The notes beneath the pieces were generated by a model. That model saw only the letters and a list, made by a program, of their open reading frames with translations. It was not told the origin of the DNA and did no database searches. Shown in pieces: positions 1-8,641 of a stretch of DNA of 55,847 nt (positions within the stretch are counted from its first letter, which is position 1; each line of letters begins with the position of its first letter). Origin of the DNA: Methanobacteriota archaeon. Its GTDB lineage: Archaea; Thermoplasmatota; Thermoplasmata; RBG-16-68-12. The position numbers and the translations under genes are program-made. The stretch covers positions 1 to 55,847 of the forward strand of contig VBLU01000003.1 of NCBI GenBank assembly GCA_005879065.1, read 5' to 3'.

Positions 1-198
1 GGGGGCGATCGTCGATCGATCCGAAATGGCCTGAATGTGGTCCCCCGGTCCAGTCTGAATGGAAAGGCCGGCCAACAAGCTTCCCACGAGCGAAGCGCCC
101 ACGAACATGAGCGCGAGGATCCATACGGTCCAGAGGAGGCGGGTCCGGTCGGGTTCCCTAGGGAGCTTGGCATAGCTACCCCGGACTGGGTCGGACAC
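1..198 (-). CDS. N-terminal fragment of a membrane-anchored protein (runs off the window)
   Basis: The reverse strand is open from a GTG at 198 to the window edge (66 codons). After a short polar N-terminus (MSDPVRGSYAKLPREPDRTR) comes one hydrophobic helix of about 20 residues (LLWTVWILALMFVGASLVGS) and then an outside-type segment. This resembles a signal anchor with the bulk of the protein beyond the window. A TATA-like aaagatat lies about 30 nt upstream (near 224-233), which suits a leaderless start at this GTG. Function cannot be inferred from the fragment. The frame choice rests on the membrane helix and the promoter spacing. Confidence 0.55.
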   Translation of the reverse strand, partial: MSDPVRGSYAKLPREPDRTRLLWTVWILALMFVGASLVGSLLAGLSIQTGPGDHIQAISDRSTIAP

Positions 199-316
199 GG
201 GGAGGATACGACATCGCCTCGGGCATATCTTTCCCGGTTAGCCTCGAACACAAATGAGCCCCGTGGCCGTTCACGGAACACCGCATCGACCCATGCCTTC
301 CAAAGACAATGGGGGC

Positions 317-2026
317 CTAGGCCCTAACCCTCGGCTTCGCGAGCTCGCGTTCCCGCAGCTCCCTTCGGAGCACTTTTCCGACGAGAGACTTCGGAAGATC
401 GGTGGTGAACTCGACGGCCTTAGGGACCTTGAAGGCCGCGAGGCGTTCCTTGCAGAACGCGACGATCTCGTCCTCCGTGGTGCGCATCCCTCCTTTCAGG
501 ACGACGAAGGCCTTGACGGACTCGCCGCGATACGCGTCCGGAACCCCGATCGCCGCCGCCTCTGCGACCGCCGGGTGCATGAACAAGACCTCCTCGACCT
601 CCCGCGGATACACGTTGTAGCCGGAACACAGGATCAAGTCCTTCTTGCGGTCCACGATGGAGAAGTAGCCGTCCTCGTCCATCTTCGCGATGTCACCGGT
701 CAGTAGCCATCCGCTCCGAAGCACCGCCGCCGTCTCCTCCGGATGGTTCCAATATCCCTTCATCACCTGCGGACCCCGGACCGCGAGCTCGCCGATCTCG
801 CCCGGAGGGACCTCTCGGGACGCATCTTCCGGATCCACGAGCTTCGCGTCCGTGTCGGGGAACGGGATTCCGATGCATTCCTTCACGATCCCGTTGATCG
901 GGTTGCAGTGCGTGACCGGAGACGCTTCCGTGAGGCCATAGCCCTCGACGATTCGTCCGCCGGTCGCGGCCTCGAACTGCTTCCGCACTTCGTTCGGGAG
1001 CGGTGCCGCGCCGGAAACGCACACGCGCACGGAACGGAGGTCGTACTTTGCCAGGTTCGGATGGCGGAGGATCGCGATGTACATGGTGGGGACGCCGGGG
1101 AAGAGGCTCGGCTTCGTCTTGTCGATCAGTTTGAGGATGGCCCCGATGTCCCGCGGGTTCGGATACAGGATCACCTCGCCTCCCTTCACGATGGAGAGGA
1201 GCATGACCGCCGTCAGTCCGTACACGTGGAAGAGGGGGATCGCGCCGAGGACGCGCTCGGGGCCGTGCGCCCCCGTCACGAACCACGCCGCGCACTGGGC
1301 GGCGTTCGCGACGAGATTCCGATGGGTGAGCATCGCGCCCTTCGGTGTCCCGGTCGTCCCGCCGGTATACTGCAGGACCGCCACATTGTCCGGATTCGCC
1401 GGAGTCTGCACCGAATCGGTAGGCGTCTTCGCGAGGTCCGCGAACCGATGGATCCACGGTTCCTGCGGAATCGAGAGAGGCCAGTGGCCGGCCTTCTGGA
1501 GGTCCTTCTTCCTCTTGATCGGATACAGCTGTCGCAGCGGCGTCTTGAGAAACTCCGCGGCGTCGCAGACGACGACTCTCTGGACCTGGGTCCCGGCCTT
1601 CGCCTTGGAGACGTTGTGCCAGAACAGGTCGAGGGCCACGACGGTCTCCACGCCCGCGTCGTTCCACAGGACCTCGAGCTCCCGCGGGGTCAGGATCGGA
1701 TTCGTCTGGACGACGATTGCGCCGGTTCGGAGGACCGCGAAGAAAGCCACGATGAAGTGGGGCGTGTTCGGGAGGAGGAGGGACACGCGGTCGCCGGCGC
1801 GAACGCCAATCGACCGGAGACCGGCCGCGAACCGGTTGACCGCGGCATCGAGGTCGCGATACGTCAACGTCTTCCCATAGAATGTGACCGCGGGTCGGTC
1901 GCCGTGCTCTCCCGCGGTCCGACGGAGCAAGTCCTGAACCGGGACATCCGGATAGGTGAGGGACCGGGGCAGGTCGGCGGGCCAACGGGCAAACCACGGC
2001 CTCTCCAACGTGGCCGTCTCTCGCAT
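317..2026 (-). CDS. Long-chain fatty acid--CoA ligase (acyl-CoA synthetase)
   Basis: This is an ANL-superfamily adenylate-forming enzyme of 569 residues that activates a fatty acid with ATP and CoA. The phosphate-binding motif YTGGTTGTPKGA lies near residues 218-230. Further on are VEGYGLTEASPVTH, the YWNHPEETA stretch, the hinge TGDIAKMDEDGYFSIVDRKKDLI, and a C-terminal lysine in LPKSLVGKVLRREL. Length is normal for the family. The ATG at 2026 (MRETATLERPW) is preferred over an in-frame codon further upstream because the longer form only adds a basic, non-conserved stretch. It diverges from an enoyl-CoA hydratase across 89 nt, so both probably serve beta-oxidation. The chain-length preference cannot be read from sequence. 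Confidence 0.9.
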   Translation of the reverse strand: MRETATLERPWFARWPADLPRSLTYPDVPVQDLLRRTAGEHGDRPAVTFYGKTLTYRDLDAAVNRFAAGLRSIGVRAGDRVSLLLPNTPHFIVAFFAVLRTGAIVVQTNPILTPRELEVLWNDAGVETVVALDLFWHNVSKAKAGTQVQRVVVCDAAEFLKTPLRQLYPIKRKKDLQKAGHWPLSIPQEPWIHRFADLAKTPTDSVQTPANPDNVAVLQYTGGTTGTPKGAMLTHRNLVANAAQCAAWFVTGAHGPERVLGAIPLFHVYGLTAVMLLSIVKGGEVILYPNPRDIGAILKLIDKTKPSLFPGVPTMYIAILRHPNLAKYDLRSVRVCVSGAAPLPNEVRKQFEAATGGRIVEGYGLTEASPVTHCNPINGIVKECIGIPFPDTDAKLVDPEDASREVPPGEIGELAVRGPQVMKGYWNHPEETAAVLRSGWLLTGDIAKMDEDGYFSIVDRKKDLILCSGYNVYPREVEEVLFMHPAVAEAAAIGVPDAYRGESVKAFVVLKGGMRTTEDEIVAFCKERLAAFKVPKAVEFTTDLPKSLVGKVLRRELRERELAKPRVRA

Positions 2027-2115
2027 CGGTGCAGTATCGGTGGCGCGATAGAAAAAGAGTGTGGACCGGCGCCGCGTGCGCAACGATTATCTCCGTAGTA
2101 TCCGCTAGTGGCCCG

Positions 2116-2877
2116 ATGCCCCCCACGCCCCGCGTGCGCATCGAAAAAGGAGGACGCGTCGCGGTCCTGTGGATCGAGAACCCTCCCCGAAACACGATGC
2201 GTCTCTCCATGGTCACGGACCTGATGTCCCGCGTCCCGGAAATCGAGAAAGACGATTCGATCCGGGCCGTCGTCGTGGCCGGCGCGGGCAGTCTCGTCTT
2301 CTCCTCGGGAATGGACATCGAGGAGTGGGCGAAGCTCGCGCCGAAGGAGGCCCAGGAATGGGTGACCCGCGGGCAGGACGCGTTCTGGGCTCTCGAGCAC
2401 CTCACGAAGCCCACCATCGCCGCGGTCGCGGGCATGGCCCGCGGAGCGGGGGCCGAACTCGCCCTCGCCTGCGACATCCGGATCGCGGATGAGACGGCGA
2501 CTTTCTCCCACCCGGAGGCCGATCTCGGTTGGATGCCGAGTCATGGCGGCACCGCCCGGCTGTCGAAGATCGTGGGTCGGTCGAACGCGCTCGAGTTGCT
2601 CCTCTCGGGAAAGGCGCTCACGGCGCTCGACGCGTTGCGCCTCGGCATCGTGGACCACCTGAGCGCCCCCGGCGAGGCCCTTTCCGAGGCGCGTTCCCTG
2701 GCGGAGCTGTTCGCGAAGAAGTCCCGATCTGCGGTGAAGGCGATCAAACGTGCCCTCACGGAGGGGGACGAGAAGCCGTACCGGAATCGCTTTCTCTTGG
2801 AGTCCCAGCACGCGGTCCAACTGTTGTGGTCCGAGGAATACCAAGAGGCGATGGCGAAACTGCGCAAAAAAGCGTAG
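2116..2877 (+). CDS. Enoyl-CoA hydratase/isomerase (crotonase family)
   Basis: The protein has 253 residues. It carries the crotonase oxyanion-hole regions SSGMDIEE and AGMARGAGAELALACDIRIA. The family's two catalytic glutamates appear to be kept (GAELAL, and FSHPEADLGWMPSHGGTARL). It would hydrate 2-enoyl-CoA in fatty-acid or amino-acid oxidation. The ATG at 2116 (MPPTPRVRIEKGGRVAVLW) begins right at the first beta strand. The open frame continues upstream only into the divergent promoter region. The divergent neighbour is an acyl-CoA synthetase. A second family member lies at 33627-34406. The exact substrate is uncertain because crotonases are functionally diverse. Confidence 0.88.
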   Translation: MPPTPRVRIEKGGRVAVLWIENPPRNTMRLSMVTDLMSRVPEIEKDDSIRAVVVAGAGSLVFSSGMDIEEWAKLAPKEAQEWVTRGQDAFWALEHLTKPTIAAVAGMARGAGAELALACDIRIADETATFSHPEADLGWMPSHGGTARLSKIVGRSNALELLLSGKALTALDALRLGIVDHLSAPGEALSEARSLAELFAKKSRSAVKAIKRALTEGDEKPYRNRFLLESQHAVQLLWSEEYQEAMAKLRKKA

Positions 2878-2898
2878 CGGCTAGACCCGAGACCGTCC

Positions 2899-3528
2899 TC
2901 AGGTCTTCTTCAACACCATTTCCCGGGATCCCCATCGTTTCAGTTCGATGTCCACTCCGACGTCCGTGGCCACAAACGATTGGTCCCTCAGGCCAGCGTC
3001 TTTGAGGATCAGACGACGCTGCGCGTCGTCCTCGAATCCGAGGATCGTCTGGAAGAATCCGAAGTCGATCTCGACCGCGTCGTCCACATGGACTGCGCCA
3101 GTGAGCCGCGTGCCGCTCGCGAGGACGGACCCGAGCATTTCGATGCGGCGCGCCCGCACCCGTTTCAGGAAGCCGTAGCACACGACCCGACCGTCCGCCC
3201 ATTCGCCGGGGCGCACCTTCGCATACGTGTCGCGCGGATCGTACGCATGGATGTCGATGTAGGTCTTTCGGTCCTTGGGATCGTACGACCACCCTTCCTT
3301 CGGGTCCCGGGACACGCGAATCCGGATCTCGCCCTCCGCCTCGCAGTCGCACATGATCGCCTGCAGGATCCGCCCCTTCACCGGGAAGGCGGCTTCGAAT
3401 TCGAGGCCAGTCTTGATCGGCCGGGGCACACGCATGCGAACCGCCGCCGCGACGATAAACCCGACGACGCGCGAGTTCAAGGTGTGACGGGGCTTTACTA
3501 CGAAACGTACCCTAGGGGGAGCAGCCAT
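2899..3528 (-). CDS. Conserved-looking protein of unknown function
   Basis: A 209-residue soluble protein starting at ATG 3528 (MAAPPRVRFVVKPRHTLNSR). I do not recognise a family. It has no membrane helix or signal peptide. Visible features are a CDCEAEGEIRIRV patch with two cysteines, an aromatic/charged middle (WSYDPKDRKTYIDIHAYDPRDTY), and a lysine-rich C-terminus. Codon use and GC match the neighbours, so it is probably a real gene. Its 5' end lies 67 nt from the divergent isopropylmalate-synthase-like gene, and its stop is 21 nt from the convergent hydratase stop. Confidence 0.65.
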   Translation of the reverse strand: MAAPPRVRFVVKPRHTLNSRVVGFIVAAAVRMRVPRPIKTGLEFEAAFPVKGRILQAIMCDCEAEGEIRIRVSRDPKEGWSYDPKDRKTYIDIHAYDPRDTYAKVRPGEWADGRVVCYGFLKRVRARRIEMLGSVLASGTRLTGAVHVDDAVEIDFGFFQTILGFEDDAQRRLILKDAGLRDQSFVATDVGVDIELKRWGSREMVLKKT

Positions 3529-3595
3529 CCCGGAGGAACGCCTCGTCCACAACTACCTGATTGAAGCGGGCCTCGCGGGCCGGATCCCCAAGGGG

Positions 3596-4798
3596 GTGCG
3601 CATTTGGGAGGAGACCCTGCGAGACGGAGAACAGACTCCAGGTGTCGCATACACGCCCGAGGAGAAGATCCAGATCGCACGGTTCCTCGATGAGATCCAC
3701 GTTCCGATCATGGACGTCGGGATTCCTGTCGTCTCGAAGGAGGAAGCCCGGGGCGTCCGTGCGATCGCGAACGCGGGGCTCGACGCCACGGTCATGGCGG
3801 CCGCTCGGACCGTTCGGAAAGATGTCGACGCGTGCATCGATTGCGGGGTCGATGAGATCGCGCTCTTCACCGCTGGGTCCGATCTGCACATCCGGCATAA
3901 GCTCGGGATGACGCGGGAGCAGGTGAAAGAAGTCGCAGTCCGAGAGACGGAGTACGCGGTCGCCCACGGCGTCGACGTCTCGTTCGTCACGGAGGACACG
4001 TTCCGCGCGGACCTGGACTTCGTCGTGGACCTGTACAACGCGTGCACGAACGCCGGAGCGCACCGTGCGGTGGTCTGCGACACGGTCGGCGTGATGACCC
4101 CGCCGGGTATCCGCTGGTTCTTCGGACAGCTGAAAGAACGGCTCGTGCCGACCGAGCTCTCGTTCCACGGGCACAACGATTTCGGCCTCGCGGTCGCGAA
4201 CAGCCTTGCCGCGGTCGAGGAGGGCGTCCAGGTCCCCCACACCTGTGTGAACGGACTCGGTGAGCGATCGGGAAACGCAAGTTTCGAGGAGCTCGTCCTC
4301 GCGCTCGAGGCCTTGTACGAATACGACACGGGGATCGAAGTCGCCCGTCTGTACGAGCTCTCCCAGCTCGTCGAACGGTTGAGCGGCATCCCGGTCGGGG
4401 TCGCGAAGCCGCTCGTTGGCCACAACGCGTTCGCCCACGAATCGGGGATCCACGCGCACGGTGTGATCAAACACACCGCGACCTACGAGCCGATTCAGCC
4501 TGAGCGGATCGGGAGGCAACGGACGTTCGTCTTCGGGAAGCACACAGGGTCCCTGGCGGTCGCGGAGAAGTTGCGGTCCTATGGGGCCGAAGCGACACCG
4601 GATCAGGTTCTCCGGCTCGTCTCGCTGATCAAGGACTTTTCCGAAGCGCGTTCGAAGAAGGATCAACAGGACTTCATCCGGTCCTTCCGCGAACGCGTGG
4701 CCCGTCAGCGCGGCGTGACCGACGACGAGTTCCGATCCCTCGCGGAGAAGGCCGGGATTGCGGTCCGGGAGCCGCCGAAATCGCGAGGTTCCGACTAG
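3596..4798 (+). CDS. leuA: 2-isopropylmalate synthase / homocitrate / citramalate synthase family
   Basis: A DRE-TIM metallolyase of 400 residues that condenses acetyl-CoA with a 2-oxoacid. The N-terminal TLRDGEQTPG carries the metal and catalytic Arg-Asp. Metal-binding His lie at about 191 and 193 (SFHGHNDFG), followed by NGLGERSGNASFEE and GHNAFAHESGIHAHG. It lacks the C-terminal LeuA dimer regulatory domain, so allosteric leucine control of the usual kind is not expected. Nearby leuC, leuD and leuB favour leucine synthesis. Citramalate or homocitrate synthesis cannot be excluded from motifs. The start GTG 3596 is the only canonical one. The frame stays open upstream with protein-like sequence but has no ATG, GTG or TTG. 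Confidence 0.85.
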   Translation: MRIWEETLRDGEQTPGVAYTPEEKIQIARFLDEIHVPIMDVGIPVVSKEEARGVRAIANAGLDATVMAAARTVRKDVDACIDCGVDEIALFTAGSDLHIRHKLGMTREQVKEVAVRETEYAVAHGVDVSFVTEDTFRADLDFVVDLYNACTNAGAHRAVVCDTVGVMTPPGIRWFFGQLKERLVPTELSFHGHNDFGLAVANSLAAVEEGVQVPHTCVNGLGERSGNASFEELVLALEALYEYDTGIEVARLYELSQLVERLSGIPVGVAKPLVGHNAFAHESGIHAHGVIKHTATYEPIQPERIGRQRTFVFGKHTGSLAVAEKLRSYGAEATPDQVLRLVSLIKDFSEARSKKDQQDFIRSFRERVARQRGVTDDEFRSLAEKAGIAVREPPKSRGSD

Positions 4799-5775
4799 CC
4801 CTGACGTCCCGGCGGATCGATGGGATCGGTCGCGGGAGCCGTGCGGCCGACGAGAGCTCGACCGAGGCCCGCCACGCGGCGGGAGATGGAGACGTAAATG
4901 CCCGCGAGCACGATCGCCGAACCGATCAGGTCGACCGCATCGAACTTTTCGTTCCCTACGCCGGCGCCGAGGAGGACCGCGGTGATCGGCGTGATGAGGG
5001 CGACGAAGGAGAGAGAGGTCGCTTCCGCGGTCTTGAGCAGCCATTGCCAAGTGACGAACGTGACGACGGATCCTGCGAGCGCAAGGAACAGGATCGCTCC
5101 AATGCCCTCCGGCCAAGAGGGGACGTGCCAGGATTCACGAGTCCCTAGCGAGACCACCGCGAGGCTCGCGGTCCCAACGGCCATCGCCGCCGCATTGAAC
5201 GTGACCGGGTCCGTTGCGTGGCCCCACCGTTTGATGGCGACGGTCGCGAAGGCGGCGCAGGTCGCAGAGAGGACGATCGCGAGCATCGGGAACGCCTTGT
5301 CGAATCCCGCAGTCCCGATTTGCCCGCGGAAGATGAGGAGGATCCCTCCGAAACCGAGACCGATTCCCGCGAGCTTCTGGACCGTCAACCGCTCGCCGGG
5401 AAGGACCGCGTTCGCGACGAGGGCCGTCTGCAGCGGCAGCGTCGCGAATAAGATTGCGGAGAGCCCGCTCTGGACCCCGTTGTTCTCGCCCCAGTAGATG
5501 AATCCATAGTCCGCGGTGAAAAGGACCAGCCCGACGAAGGCGACGAGGGCCCATTCCGTCCGGTTTGCAGGCCATTTCGAGCGGAACACGATCGCCAGCA
5601 CCGCGAGCGTGATCGACGCCAGCAGGAATCGCAAGGTCGCCGCGAGGAACGGAGGTGCGCCCTGCAACCCGATGCGGATGGCGAGCCACGTCGATCCCCA
5701 GATGACGCAGAGCATCGCGAAGGCCGCGCTTCGGAACAACCGAGGCGTCACGCCCGAGCTAACGCTCGCTCGCAT
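4795..5775 (-). CDS. EamA/DMT-family transporter
   Basis: A 326-residue integral membrane protein with about ten hydrophobic helices in two EamA repeats. The first repeat opens with FAMLCVIWGSTWLAIRIGLQ; the second includes the VALITPITAVLLGAGVGNE segment. The family exports metabolites or amino acids, but the substrate is not predictable. Its stop overlaps the stop of the convergent leuA-like gene by 4 nt. It sits between the synthase and leuC, so amino-acid efflux is possible but unproven. It is one of three EamA proteins in the window (also 26625 and 29800). Confidence 0.85.
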   Translation of the reverse strand: MRASVSSGVTPRLFRSAAFAMLCVIWGSTWLAIRIGLQGAPPFLAATLRFLLASITLAVLAIVFRSKWPANRTEWALVAFVGLVLFTADYGFIYWGENNGVQSGLSAILFATLPLQTALVANAVLPGERLTVQKLAGIGLGFGGILLIFRGQIGTAGFDKAFPMLAIVLSATCAAFATVAIKRWGHATDPVTFNAAAMAVGTASLAVVSLGTRESWHVPSWPEGIGAILFLALAGSVVTFVTWQWLLKTAEATSLSFVALITPITAVLLGAGVGNEKFDAVDLIGSAIVLAGIYVSISRRVAGLGRALVGRTAPATDPIDPPGRQG

Positions 5776-5837
5776 TTAGCCTTGGTCCCGGCACTCGCGG
5801 GCGGGAGTTAGCGGTATCTCGTCTCTGGGTGAGCCAG

Positions 5838-5846
5838 CTTTATGAG
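5838..5846 (+). promoter_or_regulatory. TATA-like element for leuC
   Basis: The sequence gctttatgag lies about 32 nt before ATG 5875, which places the transcription start close to the start codon (leaderless mRNA). This also argues against the in-frame ATG at 5842. Confidence 0.5.
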
Positions 5847-5874
5847 CCGCTCCGGGAATGAGGTATGTTGCCCA

Positions 5875-7131
5875 ATGCCCGGACTCACGATTTCGGAGAA
5901 AATCCTCGCGCGAGCGAGCCACGCAGAGGTGGTCCGCCCCGGTCAGATCATCGACGGAGAGGTCGACCTGCTCTACATGCACGAGATGCTCGCGATGGCC
6001 CTCCTACCGTTCAACGAGATCGGGACCACCGCGGTGTGGGATCCGAACAAGATCGTCGTCACCTTGGACCACTGGGTCCCTCCTCCGACCCCGGAGATCG
6101 CGAAGATGCACCAGACGATCCGCGACTTCTGTCACAAGCAAGGGATCCAGCGATTCCACGACGTCGGGGATCACGGAATCGTGCACCAGCTGATCGCGGA
6201 GCGGGGCTATGCGCACCCGGGGGAGCTCATCATCGGGAGCGATAGCCACACGAACATGGTCGGGGCCGTGGGCGCCTTCGCCGCGGGCATCGGGGCGACG
6301 GACACCGCGGCCGTGATGGCCTCCGGGCGCCTCTGGCTCCGCGTCCCGGAGACGCTGCGTGTGGACATCCGCGGGACGCTCTCGGAGCGGACAACGGCGA
6401 AGGATGTGATCCTCAAGGTCATTGGGACGACCGGGGACGATGGAGCGCGGTATGCGGCCGTCGAATTCACGGGATCGACCGTGAAGGGGTTCCCGATGAA
6501 CGAGCGGTTCGTCCTCTGCAACATGACCACGGAGATGGGAGCGAAGGTGGGCCTGATCGAGGCGGATCAGGTCACGAAACAATACCTCGCCCACACGGGC
6601 CGCCCGTTCCATCCAATCGCTTCCGACGAAGACGCAGCCTTCTCGAAGACGTTCTCCTTCGAGGTCGACGGCATGGGCCCGCAGGTCGCGTGTCCCTCGA
6701 ACCCCGCAAATCTGAAGCCGGTCGAGGACGTCGAGGGGACGAAGATCGATGTCGCCTTCCTCGGCTCCTGCACGAACGCCCGCATCGAGGACCTTCGGAT
6801 CGCCGCGGGACTTCTGAAGGGAGAAAGGGTCGCCCGAGGCGTTCGGTTCCAGATCACGCCCGCGTCGCAGATCATTTATCGACAGGCCCTGAAAGAGGGG
6901 CTCATCGAAATCTTCATGGATGCCGGGGCGACGTTCACGTCATCGACGTGCGGTCCGTGCTTTGGCGGGCACCTCGGCACGCTCGCGGGAGACGAGGTGT
7001 GCATCTCGTCGACGAACCGGAACTACCCGGGCCGGATGGGGTCGCCGCAAGCCCAGGTGTATCTCGCTTCGCCTTGGACCGTGACAGCGTCCGCGATCCA
7101 TGGGGAGATCACGGACCCGCGAAAGGTCTGA
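5875..7131 (+). CDS. leuC: 3-isopropylmalate dehydratase large subunit (aconitase family)
   Basis: A 418-residue aconitase-superfamily large subunit. The three [4Fe-4S] ligands are C299 (LGSCTNAR), C359 and C362 (STCGPCFGGH). Substrate motifs GSDSHTNMVGAVGAFAAGIGATD and STNRNYPGRMGS are present. It works with the small subunit encoded 90 nt downstream to isomerise 2- to 3-isopropylmalate, or homocitrate/homoaconitate in the related pathway. The ATG at 5875 (MPGLTISEKILA) is chosen over ATG 5842. It matches the usual N-terminus, and the upstream ATG falls inside the TATA-like ctttatga (5838-5846) that would serve a leaderless start. Confidence 0.9.
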   Translation: MPGLTISEKILARASHAEVVRPGQIIDGEVDLLYMHEMLAMALLPFNEIGTTAVWDPNKIVVTLDHWVPPPTPEIAKMHQTIRDFCHKQGIQRFHDVGDHGIVHQLIAERGYAHPGELIIGSDSHTNMVGAVGAFAAGIGATDTAAVMASGRLWLRVPETLRVDIRGTLSERTTAKDVILKVIGTTGDDGARYAAVEFTGSTVKGFPMNERFVLCNMTTEMGAKVGLIEADQVTKQYLAHTGRPFHPIASDEDAAFSKTFSFEVDGMGPQVACPSNPANLKPVEDVEGTKIDVAFLGSCTNARIEDLRIAAGLLKGERVARGVRFQITPASQIIYRQALKEGLIEIFMDAGATFTSSTCGPCFGGHLGTLAGDEVCISSTNRNYPGRMGSPQAQVYLASPWTVTASAIHGEITDPRKV

Positions 7132-7188
7132 CTCCGTTCCGCGGGAGATGGATCGCGGGGTTTGTCCACTCCGGCCAGCGACACGAGG

Positions 7189-7194
7189 TTTATT
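7189..7194 (+). promoter_or_regulatory. TATA element for leuD
   Basis: The sequence tttatt is centred about 30 nt before ATG 7222. It suggests that leuD has its own leaderless transcript rather than depending only on read-through from leuC. Confidence 0.5.
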
Positions 7195-7221
7195 GTTCCG
7201 AATCCGCTTTCTTGCCTTCGA

Positions 7222-7728
7222 ATGCAACGGCATTTCCGCGGCCGCGTCTGGACGTTCGGGGACGATATCTCGACCGACCACATTATTGCGGGAAAGTATC
7301 TCGGGACGACCGATCCCAACGTGTTTGCGGCGCATGCCTTCGAAGCCGTCAATTCGGCCTGGGCCAAGGGCGTCCAGGCCGGCGACCTCATCGTGGCCGG
7401 CGACAACTTCGGGTGTGGATCGAGCCGCGAACAGGCCCCGATCGCACTGAAAACGCTCGGCGTGTCTGCGATCCTCGCCAACTCGTTCGCTCGGATTTTC
7501 TTCCGGAACTCGATCAATCTGGGACTCCCGGTGCTCGAGTGTCCAGGATTGCGGCGGAAGGTCAACGCCGGGGACGTGATCGAGGTCGACATGGCGAAGG
7601 GTGAGGTCCATCTCCCGGACGGTGGCGTCGACCGTTTCAATGCGCTCCCCCCGAACGTGCTCGAGATTCTGGAGGCTGGCGGCCTCGTGGCGAAGATTCG
7701 GGCCGAGCGGGCTCCGCGCCGGACGTGA
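7222..7728 (+). CDS. leuD: 3-isopropylmalate dehydratase small subunit
   Basis: A 168-residue swivel-domain subunit. The opening FRGRVWTFGDDISTDHIIAGKYL and the substrate loop DNFGCGSSREQAP are diagnostic. It completes the active site of the large subunit at 5875-7131. The ATG at 7222 is favoured because upstream in-frame codons run through the TATA element. LeuD and homoaconitase small subunits are hard to separate by motif alone, so the assignment follows the gene neighbourhood. Confidence 0.9.
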   Translation: MQRHFRGRVWTFGDDISTDHIIAGKYLGTTDPNVFAAHAFEAVNSAWAKGVQAGDLIVAGDNFGCGSSREQAPIALKTLGVSAILANSFARIFFRNSINLGLPVLECPGLRRKVNAGDVIEVDMAKGEVHLPDGGVDRFNALPPNVLEILEAGGLVAKIRAERAPRRT

Positions 7729-7856
7729 CCCGCGTCCAGATGCGAACCCGCTCCGTCCGACGAATGGCTTGGCAAGCGTGCGGGGCGATGGCCGCCGAGA
7801 CGCCGCGGGGATCGATGCGGTGAGATCTTGGTCGTTCCCATGATTGCGACGAGACG

Positions 7857-7868
7857 AAAACTATAAGC
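7857..7868 (+). promoter_or_regulatory. TATA element and leader of the secreted-protein gene
   Basis: The sequence aaaactataagc is a strong TATA match. The expected start of transcription is near 7890, giving a leader of about 65 nt. The leader contains a short hairpin (ttcggc/gccgaa, 7899-7917) and a Shine-Dalgarno run ggaggaggg (7943-7951). The rest of the 7729-7858 gap shows nothing I can identify. Confidence 0.55.
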
Positions 7869-7958
7869 CCTCGTCGGCCACATTCTTCCGGGGGAGTTTC
7901 GGCTCGAGGGGCCGAACGAGCTCATACTTCATCGAGTCTAGCGGAGGAGGGAGTGCGC

Positions 7959-8438
7959 ATGAACAGAAGAAACCGGACGATCGTGGCTCTGGCCGCGTTC
8001 CTTGTGGTGGTGTCCGTGGGAATCGGGACCGCAATCGCCGTGACGTTGTTCTACCATCACATGCCCGCGGTCAGCGTCGGGCAGACGATGACGCCGAACT
8101 GCGATCCGCCCACCGCGAATCCGGCCACTGTGACGATCGGTTCGAGCGGGCAAATTACGTTCTTGTGCTCGAGCGCGAGCGCAATTACGGTCGCAGGATC
8201 GTCCATCACCGTGAAGCCGATTTTCCTTGACGGAGGCTTCCGCGCACCCTACACCAGCCTGTGGATCTTCCACGCGGGAGGCGGCGTGACCGGAAACTGC
8301 TCCACGCGGACGGGTGCCGTGCAGCTTCAGAATAACACGTTCATGACCTTGGCGACGGGCGACTACAACTATTGCGCCGAATATGTGGATGTGGGAACAG
8401 CGGGACTACGCTCGTTCGTCTGTCGCTGGGAGGCCTAA
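7959..8438 (+). CDS. Small secreted or membrane-anchored protein
   Basis: A 159-residue protein with a basic N-terminus followed by one long hydrophobic helix (TIVALAAFLVVVSVGIGTAI). After this comes a Thr/Ser/Val-rich extracellular domain with several cysteines (PNCDP, TFLCSS, GNCSTR, NYCAEY, SFVCRW), possibly disulfide-linked. It is probably a signal-anchored beta-sandwich; no family is recognised. The ATG at 7959 is preferred to GTG 7953 because the ggaggaggg Shine-Dalgarno run is better spaced from it. This gene uses a leadered mRNA, unlike its leu neighbours. Confidence 0.65.
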   Translation: MNRRNRTIVALAAFLVVVSVGIGTAIAVTLFYHHMPAVSVGQTMTPNCDPPTANPATVTIGSSGQITFLCSSASAITVAGSSITVKPIFLDGGFRAPYTSLWIFHAGGGVTGNCSTRTGAVQLQNNTFMTLATGDYNYCAEYVDVGTAGLRSFVCRWEA

Positions 8439-8641
8439 GGAGCTAGGGCCGGGGTGCGCGGAGAACGACCCCGCCTATTCATCGTATCCGATCGCGAAGC
8501 TTGAATTCGGACCCGTGCGCCGATACGGCATCTAAGCAGGGCGAAGTTCCCGAGGATTCTCCTCGCCCGTCTCGACCTATGGATCCCTAACGCGACTCAT
8601 CTTCCGAATCCTTATGCCGGTCGTCTCCTTCTCGCGGCCGG

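Noticed and set aside
743..2098. Long open frames antisense to the acyl-CoA synthetase and similar frames opposite other high-GC genes
   Set aside because: They are arginine- or proline-rich shadows of well-supported genes, a common effect of high third-position GC; no family motifs are seen.
5842..5874. ATG 5842 as the leuC start
   Set aside because: It lies within the probable TATA element, and the extra 11 residues do not match the family N-terminus.
7899..7917. Hairpin in the leader of the small secreted-protein gene as a riboswitch
   Set aside because: A single 6-bp stem without a conserved loop or competing helix is too little evidence.
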